A DNA stretch of 64,000 bases, taken from JACDAN01 sp963801855 (GTDB lineage: Bacteria; Actinomycetota; Thermoleophilia; Gaiellales; Gaiellaceae). The stretch lies in contig CAWDGK010000004.1 in NCBI GenBank assembly GCA_963801855.1, forward strand, positions 295,851 to 359,850, read 5' to 3'. How positions within the stretch are numbered: the first letter of the stretch is position 1; every line of letters begins with the position of its first letter. Below the pieces are notes generated by a model that saw nothing but the letters and a program-made list of their open reading frames with translations, did no database searches and was not told the DNA's origin. Of the stretch, positions 33,266-41,850 are shown one piece after another. The position numbers and the translations under genes are program-made.

Positions 33266-33536
33266 AGGAGAAGCGGCCGACGCGGGCCTTTTCCTTCCCC
33301 TCGCGACCGCGGCGCGCGAAGAGCCGCATCGTCGCGCCGATCCCGCCGGCCAGGAAGAACCCGGCTCCCAGCGCACTCGCAGCGACCACCGGGAGGTTGC
33401 CGCGGATCTTCGAGTTGATGTCGGTGGCGTCCTTGACGCCGGCGCGAAGGGAATCGACGGCGTTTGCGAGCCGCTCCCGCTCGGCCTCGAGCTCGTGCCG
33501 CACCTGCTCGGGTGTGCGGGCGTTATCTGTTCCCAT
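33249..33536 (-). CDS. DUF3618 domain protein
   Basis: A 95-residue protein. It opens with ARTPEQVRHELEAERERLAN, matching the DUF3618 consensus (a charged coiled coil), then has NSKIRGNLPVVAASALGAGF and one membrane helix, ending with a basic tail (RRGREGKEKARVGRF). DUF3618 proteins usually stand beside holin-X (phage holin superfamily) genes, as here. Function unknown; membrane-linked. It overlaps both neighbours by 14-17 nt. Confidence 0.8.
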   Translation of the reverse strand: MGTDNARTPEQVRHELEAERERLANAVDSLRAGVKDATDINSKIRGNLPVVAASALGAGFFLAGGIGATMRLFARRGREGKEKARVGRFSFVDRD

Positions 33537-33942
33537 TGCTCTTCAACGCCTGGGTCGTGAGCTTGGCTTCGTCGATTGCCTGCTGCGGCATCGGGGGAGT
33601 GCCCTTCTGCACCTTCTTGATCCCCAGGAGTGCGAGCACCCCGGCCACCGCGAACAGGAAGAGGGTCACGATCAGCAACGAGAGCCAGAACGGAAGGAAG
33701 GTCGCGAGCCCCGCGGTGATGGTCGCGAAGAGGAAACCGACGCCGTAGACGACTACGACGAGCGCGCCGGCCAGCAGCCCGATCCCGAGGCCGAGCGCGG
33801 CCAGCTTCTTCTTGAGCTCGATCGACGCAAGCTCGATCTCCAGTCGCGCGATCGCGCTTGCGTGCTCGGCGACTCCCTTCGCGGCGGCCCCGAGGCCCTG
33901 GTCCGCCTGCGCCTGCTGCGGCTCAGTCTCTGGGGTGGGCAT
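33523..33942 (-). CDS. Actinobacterial holin-X / phage-holin-superfamily III protein
   Basis: A 139-residue protein. A helical N-terminus (GLGAAAKGVAEHASAIARLE ... ELASIELKKKLAALG) is followed by two membrane helices (GLLAGALVVVVYGVGFLFAT and FWLSLLIVTLFLFAVAGVLA). This is the holin-X layout. Despite the name these chromosomal proteins are not prophage genes; no other phage gene is near. Part of a tightly overlapping operon with DUF3618 and YihY. Confidence 0.8.
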   Translation of the reverse strand: MPTPETEPQQAQADQGLGAAAKGVAEHASAIARLEIELASIELKKKLAALGLGIGLLAGALVVVVYGVGFLFATITAGLATFLPFWLSLLIVTLFLFAVAGVLALLGIKKVQKGTPPMPQQAIDEAKLTTQALKSNGNR

Positions 33943-34289
33943 GGCCCCTCCAGTCGATGACTTTCGCGAGCACGATCCCGGCTACGAGCGCCGCGCCGAC
34001 GACGAGCAGCGGACTCGGGCCGCCACCCTTCTTCTTCGGCTTCGGACGCTTTCCGAGTTGCGGAGAGCTCGGCCCGGTCGGCCCCGGGCTGCCCGCGGGC
34101 TGATTCTTGGGCGCATCCCCCTTGAAGCGGGCGACGATCAGGCTCGGCTTCAGCTTGCGCAGAAACGCCGCGTCCTCGGCGAGTGGTTCCGCAAGCTGGC
34201 GCACTGACGCCACCCTCGGCCGACGCGCGGTCGGCGAAGTCGCGCAGCCGGTCCGCGGCCCCGTCGATGATCTTGTCCCCCTTGGTCAC
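33923..34289 (-). CDS. Small membrane-anchored protein (probable single frameshift)
   Basis: A 96-residue frame from 34213 encodes LAEPLAEDAAFLRKLKPSLI, a Pro/Lys-rich linker and a C-terminal membrane helix (SPLLVVGAALVAGIVLAKVI). A second frame from GTG 34289 supplies a plausible N-terminus (TKGDKIIDGAADRLRDFADR). They join at about 34215 if one G is removed (AEGASVRQLAEP), giving 121 residues. I favour the joined form because the GTG at 34289 overlaps the upstream gene's stop (GTGA). Function unknown. Confidence 0.6.
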
Positions 34290-34414
34290 TTCTTCGCCGG
34301 AGGGACTTCGCCGGTGACGATCCGGTAGACCTTGGATGCGGCCGTCCGCGCCGCGATTGCGGCGATCGCGCCGAAGAAGCCGTAGATGATCGTCCAGAGC
34401 AGCTTGCGAAGCAT
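34286..34414 (-). CDS. Small membrane protein, 42 aa
   Basis: ATG 34414 to TGA 34286. The sequence opens MLRKLLWTIIYGFFGAIAAI, continues AARTAASKVYRIVTGE and ends VPPAKK: a single membrane helix with a basic tail. It resembles the N-terminal part of DUF4235-type small membrane proteins. The stop overlaps the start of the next gene (GTGA), and it is the first gene of the holin-X/DUF3618/YihY cluster. An earlier Shine-Dalgarno is weak (AGGAG about 9 nt upstream). Confidence 0.6.
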   Translation of the reverse strand: MLRKLLWTIIYGFFGAIAAIAARTAASKVYRIVTGEVPPAKK

Positions 34415-34482
34415 CGTCAGGAGATTACCGCCAGTGGGGATGCGGAAACCTGGCAGCACTCTCGAATACTTATCCTGTCTCT

Positions 34483-34959
34483 ATGCAGCCCGACGTGCGC
34501 CGGTTCGGAAAGCCCGAGCGACAGCGGTTGATCGCGAGCCTGGTTTCGCGGCGCCGCATCGGGACGCAGCACGACCTGCTCGCCGCTCTGGCTGCCGAAG
34601 GCTGCAGGGCGACGCAGGCGACCCTGTCCCGGGACACGCGCGAGCTCGGGCTCGAGAAGACGCACGACCAGCTCGGGCGCCCTCGCTATGTCGTCCCGCA
34701 GGACGGCCGGCGATCGAATCCGAGCGAGGCACTGGCTGCAGTGCTCTCGGCGTTCGGCCAGCACGCCGTCGCCGCCCAGAACATCGTCGTCGTCCAGTCC
34801 GAGCTCGGATCGGCTCCCGCGATTGCCCGCGCGCTCGATCGCTTGGAGCACCCGCTTATCGTCGGAACCCTTGCCGGCGACGACACGTGTCTCGTCATCG
34901 CGGCCGATCGCGCGGGCGCGACGGCGCTCGCGCGCGAGCTCGGCCAGATCATCGGCTGA
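34483..34959 (+). CDS. argR: Arginine repressor
   Basis: A 158-residue ArgR. The N-terminal winged helix (KPERQRLIASLVSRRRIGTQ, AAEGCRATQATLSRDTRELG with the SR-DxxELG signature) is joined to the C-terminal arginine-binding hexamerisation domain (VVQSELGSAPAIARALDRLE, IVGTLAGDDTCLVIA with the GTxxGDDT arginine site). It represses arginine biosynthesis genes in response to L-arginine. No arg biosynthesis genes are in the window, so it is an orphan here. Confidence 0.93.
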   Translation: MQPDVRRFGKPERQRLIASLVSRRRIGTQHDLLAALAAEGCRATQATLSRDTRELGLEKTHDQLGRPRYVVPQDGRRSNPSEALAAVLSAFGQHAVAAQNIVVVQSELGSAPAIARALDRLEHPLIVGTLAGDDTCLVIAADRAGATALARELGQIIG

Positions 34960-34971
34960 GCCGGAGACGGG

Positions 34972-35265
34972 CTAGCCGGCGCGGAACTGTTCGGACGGCG
35001 GCTGCGGATCGTGGTCGTCGAGCTCGTCGATCTCCTCGGGTGAGAGGTCGAGCTCCACGCGCCCCTCGGTGATGAGCTGCACGCGCTCGGAGGGGACGTA
35101 CTTCGGCTTGCTGATCAGTCCGGTCGAGATCGAGAGGCCGTTGAAGATGTCCTTGCCTGTGTCCCCGATCATCTCTTCCACCTTGCCGACGTCGGTTCCG
35201 TCGGCGGCGGCCACGGTCCAGCCGCGCTCGATCACGAGCCAGGCGACCGGATCGCCCTCGGCCAC
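34972..35265 (-). CDS. PRC-barrel-like (DUF2171-type) small protein
   Basis: A 97-residue protein. The N-terminal two-thirds form a PRC-barrel-like fold (GWTVAAADGTDVGKVEEMIG, KDIFNGLSIS, PKYVPSERVQLITEGRVEL), where the DG-x-x-VGKV motif is typical. The C-terminus is acidic (SPEEIDELDDHDPQPPSE). GTG 35265 shares its first G with the stop of the upstream gene (TAGTG), implying coupled translation. PRC-barrel proteins often bind RNA or stress factors; role unknown. Confidence 0.65.
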   Translation of the reverse strand: MAEGDPVAWLVIERGWTVAAADGTDVGKVEEMIGDTGKDIFNGLSISTGLISKPKYVPSERVQLITEGRVELDLSPEEIDELDDHDPQPPSEQFRAG

Positions 35266-35909
35266 TAGACCGCCTTCCCCTCGACGTACCAGACGGGCCC
35301 CTGGGTGACGACAGCCTTCGTGTCGGACAGGGACCGAAGAATCTCGATTTTGGCCCCGATGCCCTCCTCGTCGAGGCGCGCGAAGCAGCGGCGCGTCATT
35401 CCCGGCGACGCGCCATAGCCGGCCTTCCGAGCAACGCGGAACCGGAAGCCGACCGCGCCGCCGTACCGCGCCGGGTTGAGCGGTCCGAGGAGCAGCGCCC
35501 CCCGGTCGAGGAAATCGCTCGACGCGATCTCGACCTGGGCGTAGACGTCGCTCCAGTCGGCGGGGAGGCCGGATACCGCCGCGTCCCACTGCTCGGCCGC
35601 GGAGCCCCATGAGCTCCTGGCCTCCGGCGTCTCGGGCACGGCTTCGGCGGCTGTCACGAGCTCGAGGCTTCCGCCGATCCGCTCGTCGTCGATCCGCGCC
35701 ATGGTCTTGCGAGCCTGCTCGAGCTTGCCGCCGCGCCGCGGGACCGAGAACCGAACCTGGCTCCCGACCCGTCCCGGCGTGAAGGGGCTGAGGAGCGACG
35801 CCGCCCGCTCCGCACCGCTTGTCTCGTCCACCGTCAGGACGAAGCGCGCGTCGACCCAGTCCGCCGGCAGGCGGGACTCGAGCTCCCGGTACTGCTCGGC
35901 GATGGGCAC
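35265..35909 (-). CDS. Internally duplicated hypothetical protein, 214 aa
   Basis: No family recognised. The protein is two similar halves. First half: LPADWVDARFVLTVDETSGA ... LLSPFTPGRVGSQVRFSVPR ... ARIDDERIGGSLELV. Second half: LPADWSDVYAQVEIASSDFL ... LLGPLNPARYGGAVGFRFRV ... ARLDEEGIGAKIEIL. Each half predicts strands plus one helix, no signal or membrane segment. GTG 35909 is the start, divergent from E1alpha. It is coupled to the PRC-barrel gene downstream. Confidence 0.65.
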   Translation of the reverse strand: MPIAEQYRELESRLPADWVDARFVLTVDETSGAERAASLLSPFTPGRVGSQVRFSVPRRGGKLEQARKTMARIDDERIGGSLELVTAAEAVPETPEARSSWGSAAEQWDAAVSGLPADWSDVYAQVEIASSDFLDRGALLLGPLNPARYGGAVGFRFRVARKAGYGASPGMTRRCFARLDEEGIGAKIEILRSLSDTKAVVTQGPVWYVEGKAV

Positions 35910-35934
35910 GTACCCGAGTCTAGACTGAACCCAC

Positions 35935-36906
35935 GTGGCCAAGGTGGAGAAAAAGGGGGCGGTCTCGGGGGAGCTGCTGCGCGAGTTCTTCCGCGAGATG
36001 CTGCTCATCAGACGCTTCGAGGAGAAGGTCGAGGACCGCTTTCGGGCGGGTGAGCTGCCCGGTTTCCTCCATGTCGCGATCGGCCAGGAAGCGGTCGCTG
36101 TCGGCGTCTGCCGCGCCCTCGAGGAGGGCGACGTCATCGCCTCGACGCACCGCGCTCACGGTCACGCGCTCGCCAAGGGAACGCATCCGAACGAGCTGAT
36201 GGCGGAGCTGTACGGGAAGCTGGAAGGCTGCTCGCACGGCTACGGCGGCTCGATGCACCTGTACGACGTCGAGCGCGGGAACCTCGGCGCGAACGCCGTC
36301 GTCGGCGGCGGCCTGCCCGCGATCGTCGGTGCGGCCCTTGCGTTCAAGTTCCGGGACGAGCCCCGCGTGGCAGTCGCATTCCACGGTGACGGCGCGACCA
36401 ACATCGGGACGTTCCACGAATCGCTGAACCTCGCGCAGCTCTGGAACGTGCCGGCCGTCTTCGTCTGCGAGAACAACCACTGGGCGGAATCGACCCCGGC
36501 CAAGCAGCACATGCCGATCGAGGACATGACCAAGCGCGCCGTGGCGTACGGGATGGAGTCCATGAAGGTCGATGGGCAAAACGTGAGCAAGGTTTACGAG
36601 GCAGCCATGAAGGCGGTCGAGCACGCCCGCTCCGGCCGCGGCCCCGTCTTTCTCGTCGCCGAGACCTACCGGCTCGTCGGCCACTACATCGGCGACCCGC
36701 AGGTCTACCGGCCGAAGGACGAGCAGCAGCATCTCCGGGACACCCAGGATCCGATCGACAAGCTGCGCGCCGAGCTCGAGCTCACCGACGACGACTTCGA
36801 GGAGCTCGACCAGGAGGTCATCGAGCTCGTCGAGGCCTCGGTCGAGTTCGCGAAGGCCGGCACCGACCCGAAGCCCGAAGACGCCCTCAAGAACGTCTAC
36901 GCCTAG
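35935..36906 (+). CDS. pdhA: 2-oxoacid dehydrogenase E1 component alpha subunit
   Basis: A 323-residue TPP enzyme subunit. It has MLLIRRFEEKVEDRFRAGEL, GFLHVAIGQEAVAVG, THRAHGHALAKG, GGSMHLYDVERGNLGANAVVG, and the TPP motif GDGATNIGTFHESLNLAQLW ending in CENN. The final part has LVGHYIGDPQVYR. It could act on pyruvate, acetoin (AcoA) or branched-chain 2-oxoacids; the E1alpha/E1beta/E2/E3 grouping fits any of these, and I name it pdhA by resemblance only. GTG start at 35935. Confidence 0.88.
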   Translation: MAKVEKKGAVSGELLREFFREMLLIRRFEEKVEDRFRAGELPGFLHVAIGQEAVAVGVCRALEEGDVIASTHRAHGHALAKGTHPNELMAELYGKLEGCSHGYGGSMHLYDVERGNLGANAVVGGGLPAIVGAALAFKFRDEPRVAVAFHGDGATNIGTFHESLNLAQLWNVPAVFVCENNHWAESTPAKQHMPIEDMTKRAVAYGMESMKVDGQNVSKVYEAAMKAVEHARSGRGPVFLVAETYRLVGHYIGDPQVYRPKDEQQHLRDTQDPIDKLRAELELTDDDFEELDQEVIELVEASVEFAKAGTDPKPEDALKNVYA

Positions 36907-36913
36907 TGCCTGA

Positions 36914-37056
36914 CGCCCCTGACCGCGACCTACTCCCGGCGGGCGGAGCCCGCCTCCGTAGGGCGCTCGCACCGCTGACGGCACGTCGCTCTCCGGGGCC
37001 GTGCTATCGCACTGTCCCCTCCGGCGCCGCACCGTCAGCGTCGCGTCAAGGACGCC
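36914..37056. repeat. Palindromic intergenic element between E1alpha and E1beta
   Basis: Nested inverted repeats: imperfect outer ends (CGCCCCTGACCGCGAC on the left, GTCGCGTCAAGGACG on the right), a 7-bp hairpin GGCGGGC-GGA-GCCCGCC (36938-36954), a perfect 9-bp pair CGCTGACGG (36973-36981) / CCGTCAGCG (37032-37040), and an inner hairpin GTGC-TATC-GCAC (37001-37012) framed by GGGG/CCCC. Its layout recalls the 164-bp elements but the sequence differs. It separates two genes that would otherwise be coupled. Confidence 0.55.
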
Positions 37057-37059
37057 AGG

Positions 37060-38046
37060 ATGCCTGAGCTCTCGTACCGCGAGGCAGTCCGGGACGCGCT
37101 CGCCACGGCGATGCGCAAGGACGACGACGTCTTCATCATGGGCGAGGACATCGCCGAGATGGGCGGGTCCATGGGCGTCACGCAGGGGCTGCTGGACGAG
37201 TTCGGCCCCGAGCGAGTCCGCAACACGCCGATCTCCGAGATCGGCATCGTCGGGGCCGGCATCGGAGCGGCGATGCAGGGCATGCGTCCGGTCGTCGAGA
37301 TCATGTACGAGGACTTCCTGACGCTCTCAGCCGAGCAGATCGTCAACCAGGCGGCCAAGCACCGGTACATGTCCGGCGGCCAGCTGAAGGTGCCGCTGAC
37401 CATCAGGACGCAGGGTGGAGCCGGTTGGTCGCCGGGTGCGCAGCACGCGCAGCAGCTCGAGTCCTGGTTCGTCCACATTCCCGGCCTCAAGGTCGTCTTC
37501 GCCTCGACCCCGACCGACGTCCGCGGCCTGCTCCTGAGCTCGATCTACGAGGACAACCCCGTGATCTTCTTCGAGCACCGGACGCTCTACGGGCTCAAGG
37601 AGGAGATGCCGGAGGAGATCGAGCCGATCCCGCTCGGCAAGGCGCGCGTGATCAAGGAGGGGGAGGACGTCACTGTCGTCGCGACCGGCAGGCTCGTCCA
37701 CGAGGCGCTCGACGCCGCGAAGCAGCTGGAGGAGCAGGGCGTGTCCGTCGAGATCGTCGACCCGCGGACGCTCCAGCCGCTGGACGAGGAGATGATCGTC
37801 GAGTCGGTCAAGAAGACGAACCGGTGCGTCGTCGCACACGAGGCTGTCACGCGGATGGGGTTCGGCGCCGAGGTGGCAGCCGTCGTCCAGCATCAGGCAT
37901 TCGACTGGCTCGACGCGCCGATCGAGCGCGTGGGCGCCAAGTTCACGCCCATCCCCTTCGCGCCGGTGATGGAGGAGTTCGTCGTCCCGCACGCCAAGGA
38001 CGTCGTCGAGGCGATCCAGCGCACAGTTCAACGCGATGGCGACTGA
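37060..38046 (+). CDS. pdhB: 2-oxoacid dehydrogenase E1 component beta subunit
   Basis: A 328-residue transketolase-like subunit: ELSYREAVRDALATAMRKDD, FIMGEDIAEMGGSMGVTQGL, NTPISEIGIVGAGIGAAMQG, IRTQGGAGWSPGAQHAQQLE, IFFEHRTLYG, and a C-terminal transketolase domain (DPRTLQPLDEEMIVESVKKT). Glu of the ISE motif activates TPP in the partner subunit. ATG 37060; the stop overlaps the E2 start by 11 nt. Confidence 0.9.
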   Translation: MPELSYREAVRDALATAMRKDDDVFIMGEDIAEMGGSMGVTQGLLDEFGPERVRNTPISEIGIVGAGIGAAMQGMRPVVEIMYEDFLTLSAEQIVNQAAKHRYMSGGQLKVPLTIRTQGGAGWSPGAQHAQQLESWFVHIPGLKVVFASTPTDVRGLLLSSIYEDNPVIFFEHRTLYGLKEEMPEEIEPIPLGKARVIKEGEDVTVVATGRLVHEALDAAKQLEEQGVSVEIVDPRTLQPLDEEMIVESVKKTNRCVVAHEAVTRMGFGAEVAAVVQHQAFDWLDAPIERVGAKFTPIPFAPVMEEFVVPHAKDVVEAIQRTVQRDGD

Positions 38047-39375
38047 GGTCAAGCTTCCCCGGCTCGGCCAGGGCATGGAGTCCGGCGTCGTCGTCCGCTG
38101 GCTGAAGCAGGAGGGCGACAAGGTCGAGAAGGGCGATCCGCTCTACGAGCTCGACACCGAGAAGGTCACGCAGGAGGTCGAGGCGGAGGCGTCCGGAGTC
38201 CTCTTGAAGATCGCCGTCACCGAGGGTGAGGTTCCCGTGGGGGAGACGGTCGCGGTGATCGGCGAGGAGGGCGAAGAGGTCGCCGAGGCCGAGCCGAAGC
38301 CCAAGGAGCCCGAAGAGCCAAGGAGCCCAAGTCTGAGGCCGAGGAGCCTGCGCCCGCCGCCGACGACACCGAGGTGGACGAGACGCCGCAGGAGGAAGGC
38401 TCGCGCGGGACTGCGAGGGACGACGAGCGCGAGGAGGGCAAGCAGGCCTCCGCCCGAGACATGAGCGAGCAGATCACCCAGATCCGGGAGCCGCAGTCCG
38501 ACGGCCGCGTCAAGGCCTCGCCGCTCGCGCGCCGGATTGCCCGCGAGCGCGGGGTCGATCTGGCGCAGGTCCGCGGCACCGGCCCCGAGGGCCGCGTGGT
38601 CGCGGAGGACGTCGAGCGCTCGGAGCTGACCCCCGGGGAGGCCAAGCCCGCCGAGTCCCCGGCTGCGGCTACTGCTGCGGCAGCCCCGGCATCCGGCGAG
38701 GTGCAGGTCGAGCCGCTCACCTCGATCCGCAAGACGATCGCGCGCCGCCTCACCGAGGCCTGGCAGGCGCCGGTGTTCCAGATCTCCATGTCCGCCGACA
38801 TGACCCGGGCCCTCGCACTGCGGGCGAAGCTCGTCGAGCTCGCCGGCGAGGGCGTCAAGCCGACCATCTCGGACGTCCTGACCAAGGTCTGCGCCTCGGC
38901 GCTCATGCGCCACCGAAGACTGAACGCAGAGTTCGTCGGCGAGGAAGTCCGCATCCATCCGACCGCGAACGTCGGGATGGCCGTCGCCACCGATCGCGGG
39001 CTCGTCGTCCCGGTTACCCGGGGTGCAGACCGGCTCTCGATCCAGGAGCTCGCCGCTCAGCGCGTCGCGCTCGTCGACCGGGCCCGGAGCGGAAAGCTCC
39101 AGCAGGCCGACCTCGAGGGCGGGACCTTCACGATCTCCAACCTCGGAATGTTCGGCGTCCAGCACTTCATCGCCGTCCTCAACCCGCCGCAGGTCGCGAT
39201 CCTGGCCGTCGGAGCCATCGAAGAGATGCCGGTCGCGCGCGAGGGAGAGATCGTCGTGCGGCCCCTGATGAGCATCACGCTGACCGTCGACCACCGCGCC
39301 GTCGACGGCGCCGTCGCGGCGGAATTCCTCGCGACGGTGCGGTCGATGCTCGAAGAACCCGCGCTAGCTCTTTAG
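38036..39375 (+). CDS. Dihydrolipoamide acyltransferase, E2 component (frameshifted)
   Basis: About 446 residues across two frames. Lipoyl domain (residues 1-80) with the lipoylated lysine in DTEKVTQEVEAEASG; an acidic Glu/Pro linker; peripheral subunit-binding domain (KASPLARRIARERGVDLAQV-RGTGPEGRV); and the catalytic domain (IRKTIARRLTEAWQAPVFQI, GTFTISNLGMFGV, active-site DHRAVDGAVAAEFL). A missing C in the run at 38318-38320 breaks the linker; restoring it reads EEPKEPKSEAEEPAPA. It transfers acyl groups to CoA and forms the core of the complex. Confidence 0.9.
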
Positions 39376-39384
39376 AGTCACGGC

Positions 39385-39714
39385 ATGAGGGTCTGGTACC
39401 GCGTCCGCGACCTCGACGCTGCGCGCCTCTGGTACACGGGCAAGCTCGGTTTCGACGAGACGTACTACGACGAGCCGGGGCGGTGGGCGAAGCTCGAGCG
39501 CGGCCGGATGCAGATCGCGCTCGCCGAGGGAGAGCCGGAGGAGGGCGGGGTCGCGACGATCGACGTCGACGACGTGAAGGCCGACGCCGAACGGCTCCGC
39601 AACGACGACGTCGAGGTCGGAACGGTGCTCGAGCTGCACGAGGAAGTTCGTCTCCTGGACGTGTACGACCCGGACGGAAACCGGGTCCAGCTCGTCCAGG
39701 AAATGAAGCCGTGA
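39385..39714 (+). CDS. VOC (glyoxalase/bleomycin-resistance) family protein
   Basis: A 109-residue single VOC unit: WYRVRDLDAARLWYTGKLGF, YDEPGRWAKLERGRMQIALA, VEVGTVLELHEEVRLLDVYD and the closing DPDGNRVQLVQ. VOC dimers bind metal and act in isomerisation, dioxygenation or drug binding. Glu/His ligands are plausible but the substrate is unknown. The stop overlaps the next gene (GTGA). Confidence 0.8.
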   Translation: MRVWYRVRDLDAARLWYTGKLGFDETYYDEPGRWAKLERGRMQIALAEGEPEEGGVATIDVDDVKADAERLRNDDVEVGTVLELHEEVRLLDVYDPDGNRVQLVQEMKP

Positions 39715-40169
39715 TTCGGAGGGGGAACCGCCAGGACGTCCGGTTCCTGAAGGACATGCTTCGCCACGCCTTCTACTGGAGGTCTGGCGGCACGGTGGAG
39801 GACGCATCGCTCTGGCGCTACGTGTCGGGCTGGGGTCGGCGCGGGGACGCCTCGGTCGTCGCGCTCGAGGGCGGCTTTCCGATCGGCGCCGCCTGGTTCC
39901 GGCTCTTCTCCCGCGACGAGCCGGGCTTCGGATTCGTGGACGAGGAGACGCCGGAGGTCTCGATCGCAGTCGTCCCGAGCCGGCGTGGCCGCGGCATCGG
40001 GACCGAGCTTCTCGACTCCCTGATCGAGCTCGCGACCGAGCAGGGGTACCACGGGCTGTCCCTCTCGGTCGCCGAGGACAGCCCCGCGATGCACGTCTTC
40101 GAGAAACAGGGGTTCGAGAAGGTCAACCACGACGACGGCTCCTGGACGATGCGCATCGAGCTGAACTGA
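39711..40169 (+). CDS. GNAT family N-acetyltransferase
   Basis: A 152-residue acetyltransferase. N-terminal RRGNRQDVRFLKDMLRHAFY; beta4 VSIAVVPSRRGRGIGTELLD gives the acetyl-CoA pyrophosphate loop (R-x-x-G-x-G); followed by YHGLSLSVAEDSPAMHVFEK and QGFEKVNHDDGSWTM. GTG 39711 overlaps the VOC stop. Inserted, with the VOC gene, between E2 and E3 of the dehydrogenase operon; substrate unknown. Confidence 0.85.
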   Translation: MIRRGNRQDVRFLKDMLRHAFYWRSGGTVEDASLWRYVSGWGRRGDASVVALEGGFPIGAAWFRLFSRDEPGFGFVDEETPEVSIAVVPSRRGRGIGTELLDSLIELATEQGYHGLSLSVAEDSPAMHVFEKQGFEKVNHDDGSWTMRIELN

Positions 40170-40272
40170 CGAGGCACGCCGAGTGTCAGACACTCGTCAT
40201 GTCCGCCGCGGCCGTGTCCTGCCCACCGTCAGTAGGATCGACCGCGAGAAATCGACCGAGGAGCAGAAACCG

Positions 40273-41681
40273 ATGGAATGTGACGTCGCCGTCCTGGGAG
40301 GCGGCCCAGGGGGCTACACGGCAGCGATTCGCGCCGCGCAGCTCGGGGCGATGACCGTCTGCATCGAGAAGGAGCCCGAGCTCGGCGGCACCTGCCTCCG
40401 CGTCGGGTGCATCCCGACGAAGGCCTGGGTGCAGACCGCCTTCGCGATCAAGGAGGCCGAGGAGACCTTCGCGAAGCTCGGCGTCCAGGTCGGCGAGCCT
40501 CAGCTCGACTTCGGCACCGCGAACCAGTGGAAGGACGGCGTCGTCAAGCAGATGACCGGCGGCGTGGCCCAGCTGCTGAAGGCCAACTCCGTCGAGTGGG
40601 TCAAGGGCGCCGGCCGCTTCAAGGACGCCAACACGATCGCGGTCGAGGGTGGGGAGGACGTCACCTTCAAGCAGGCGATCGTCGCCACCGGCAGCTTCCC
40701 GATGCGTCCGCCGATCGACGGCCTCGACTCGCCCGCGCTGCGTCGATTCCACCGGACTCCTCGCCCAGACCGAGCTTCCCGAAGCGCCTCGTCGTCCTGG
40801 GCGGCGGGATCATCGGCTGCGAGTTCGCGTCGATCTTCAGCCGGTTCGGCTCCGAGGTCACGATCATCGAGATGCTCCCGAAGCTGATCCCCGCGGAGGA
40901 CGACGACGCCGCGAAGGAGCTCGCGAAGCAGTTCGGCAAGCGCGGGATCACGCTCCACCTCGAGAAGCAGTGCACGAAGGTCGAGGACACGGGCTCCGGC
41001 CTCACCGTCCACTTCGGCGAGGGCGAGACCGTCGAAGCCGACCTCATGCTCGTCGCGGTCGGGCGCGCCCCGCTCGTCGAGAACCTCGGTCTGGAGGAGA
41101 TCGGAGTCGAGCTCGACCGGCGCAAGGGGATCGCCGCTGACGAGCACCGCCGCACCACCGTCGAGCACATCTACGCCGTCGGTGACTGCGCCGGCTACTG
41201 GCAGCTCGCCCACACGGCCTTCCGCGAGGGCGAGGTCGCCGCGGAGAACGCGATGGGCCACGAGGCGATCGTCGACAACCGCGCAGTCCCGCGTCCGATC
41301 TACACCGATCCGGAGATCGCCGGCGTCGGCCTGACCGAGGCCGAGGCGCGAGAGCAGTACGGAGACGATGTCGAGGTCGGCGTCTTTCCGTTCGTCGCGA
41401 ACGCGCGCGCCGTGATGCAGAACGAGACCGTCGGCTGGGTGAAGTCGATCCACGAGAGCAAGTACGGCGAGCTGCTCGGACTGATCATGGTCGGGCCGCA
41501 CGTCACCGACCTGATCGAGGCCGGCGTCGTCGCGATCGACGCAGAGGCGACGGTCGAGACGGTCGCCGACGGCATGGCCGCCCATCCGACCCTCTCCGAG
41601 GCGATCAAGGAAGCGGGCCTCGTGGCGCTCGGCCGTGCGATCCACCTACCGAACAAGAAGCGAGCCAAGGCGACCGCGTAG
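40273..41681 (+). CDS. lpdA: Dihydrolipoamide dehydrogenase, E3 component (two frameshifts)
   Basis: About 468 residues across three frames. FAD site VLGGGPGGYTAAIRAAQLG; redox disulfide GGTCLRVGCIPTKA; NAD site VVLGGGIIGCEFASIFSRFG; second FAD loop HIYAVGDCAGYWQLAHTAF; dimer-interface active-site His-Glu in MAAHPTLSEAIKEAG. Two extra C bases, near 40733 and 40777, interrupt it; removing them gives DSPRCVDSTGLLAQTELPKR. ATG 40273 starts at the FAD domain. It reoxidises dihydrolipoamide with NAD+. Probably a functional gene with sequence errors. Confidence 0.92.
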
Positions 41682-41850
41682 CGGGCGCCGACTGAGGGTG
41701 TGCCGGCTTTGCCGGCGCGCCCGGTGGCTTCTCGCACCGCGTAGATAAGCCGTTTCGTGGCGTATCCTTAGAAGCCCGAAGTTCGTTTCTCCTCAGCGCG
41801 GGTATGCGCAAGTTACGAGCGATTCGGGCATCTAACCCAGAACAGGACAC

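Noticed and set aside
33523..33942. Prophage remnant, suggested by the holin-like protein.
   Set aside because: No integrase, terminase, capsid, tail or lysin genes nearby. Chromosomal holin-X genes with DUF3618 are common in Actinobacteria.
40720..40790. Programmed ribosomal frameshifting in lpdA, E2 and pheT.
   Set aside because: No slippery heptamer with downstream structure. Shifts occur in different contexts and mostly as one added base in C/G runs, as expected from sequencing error.
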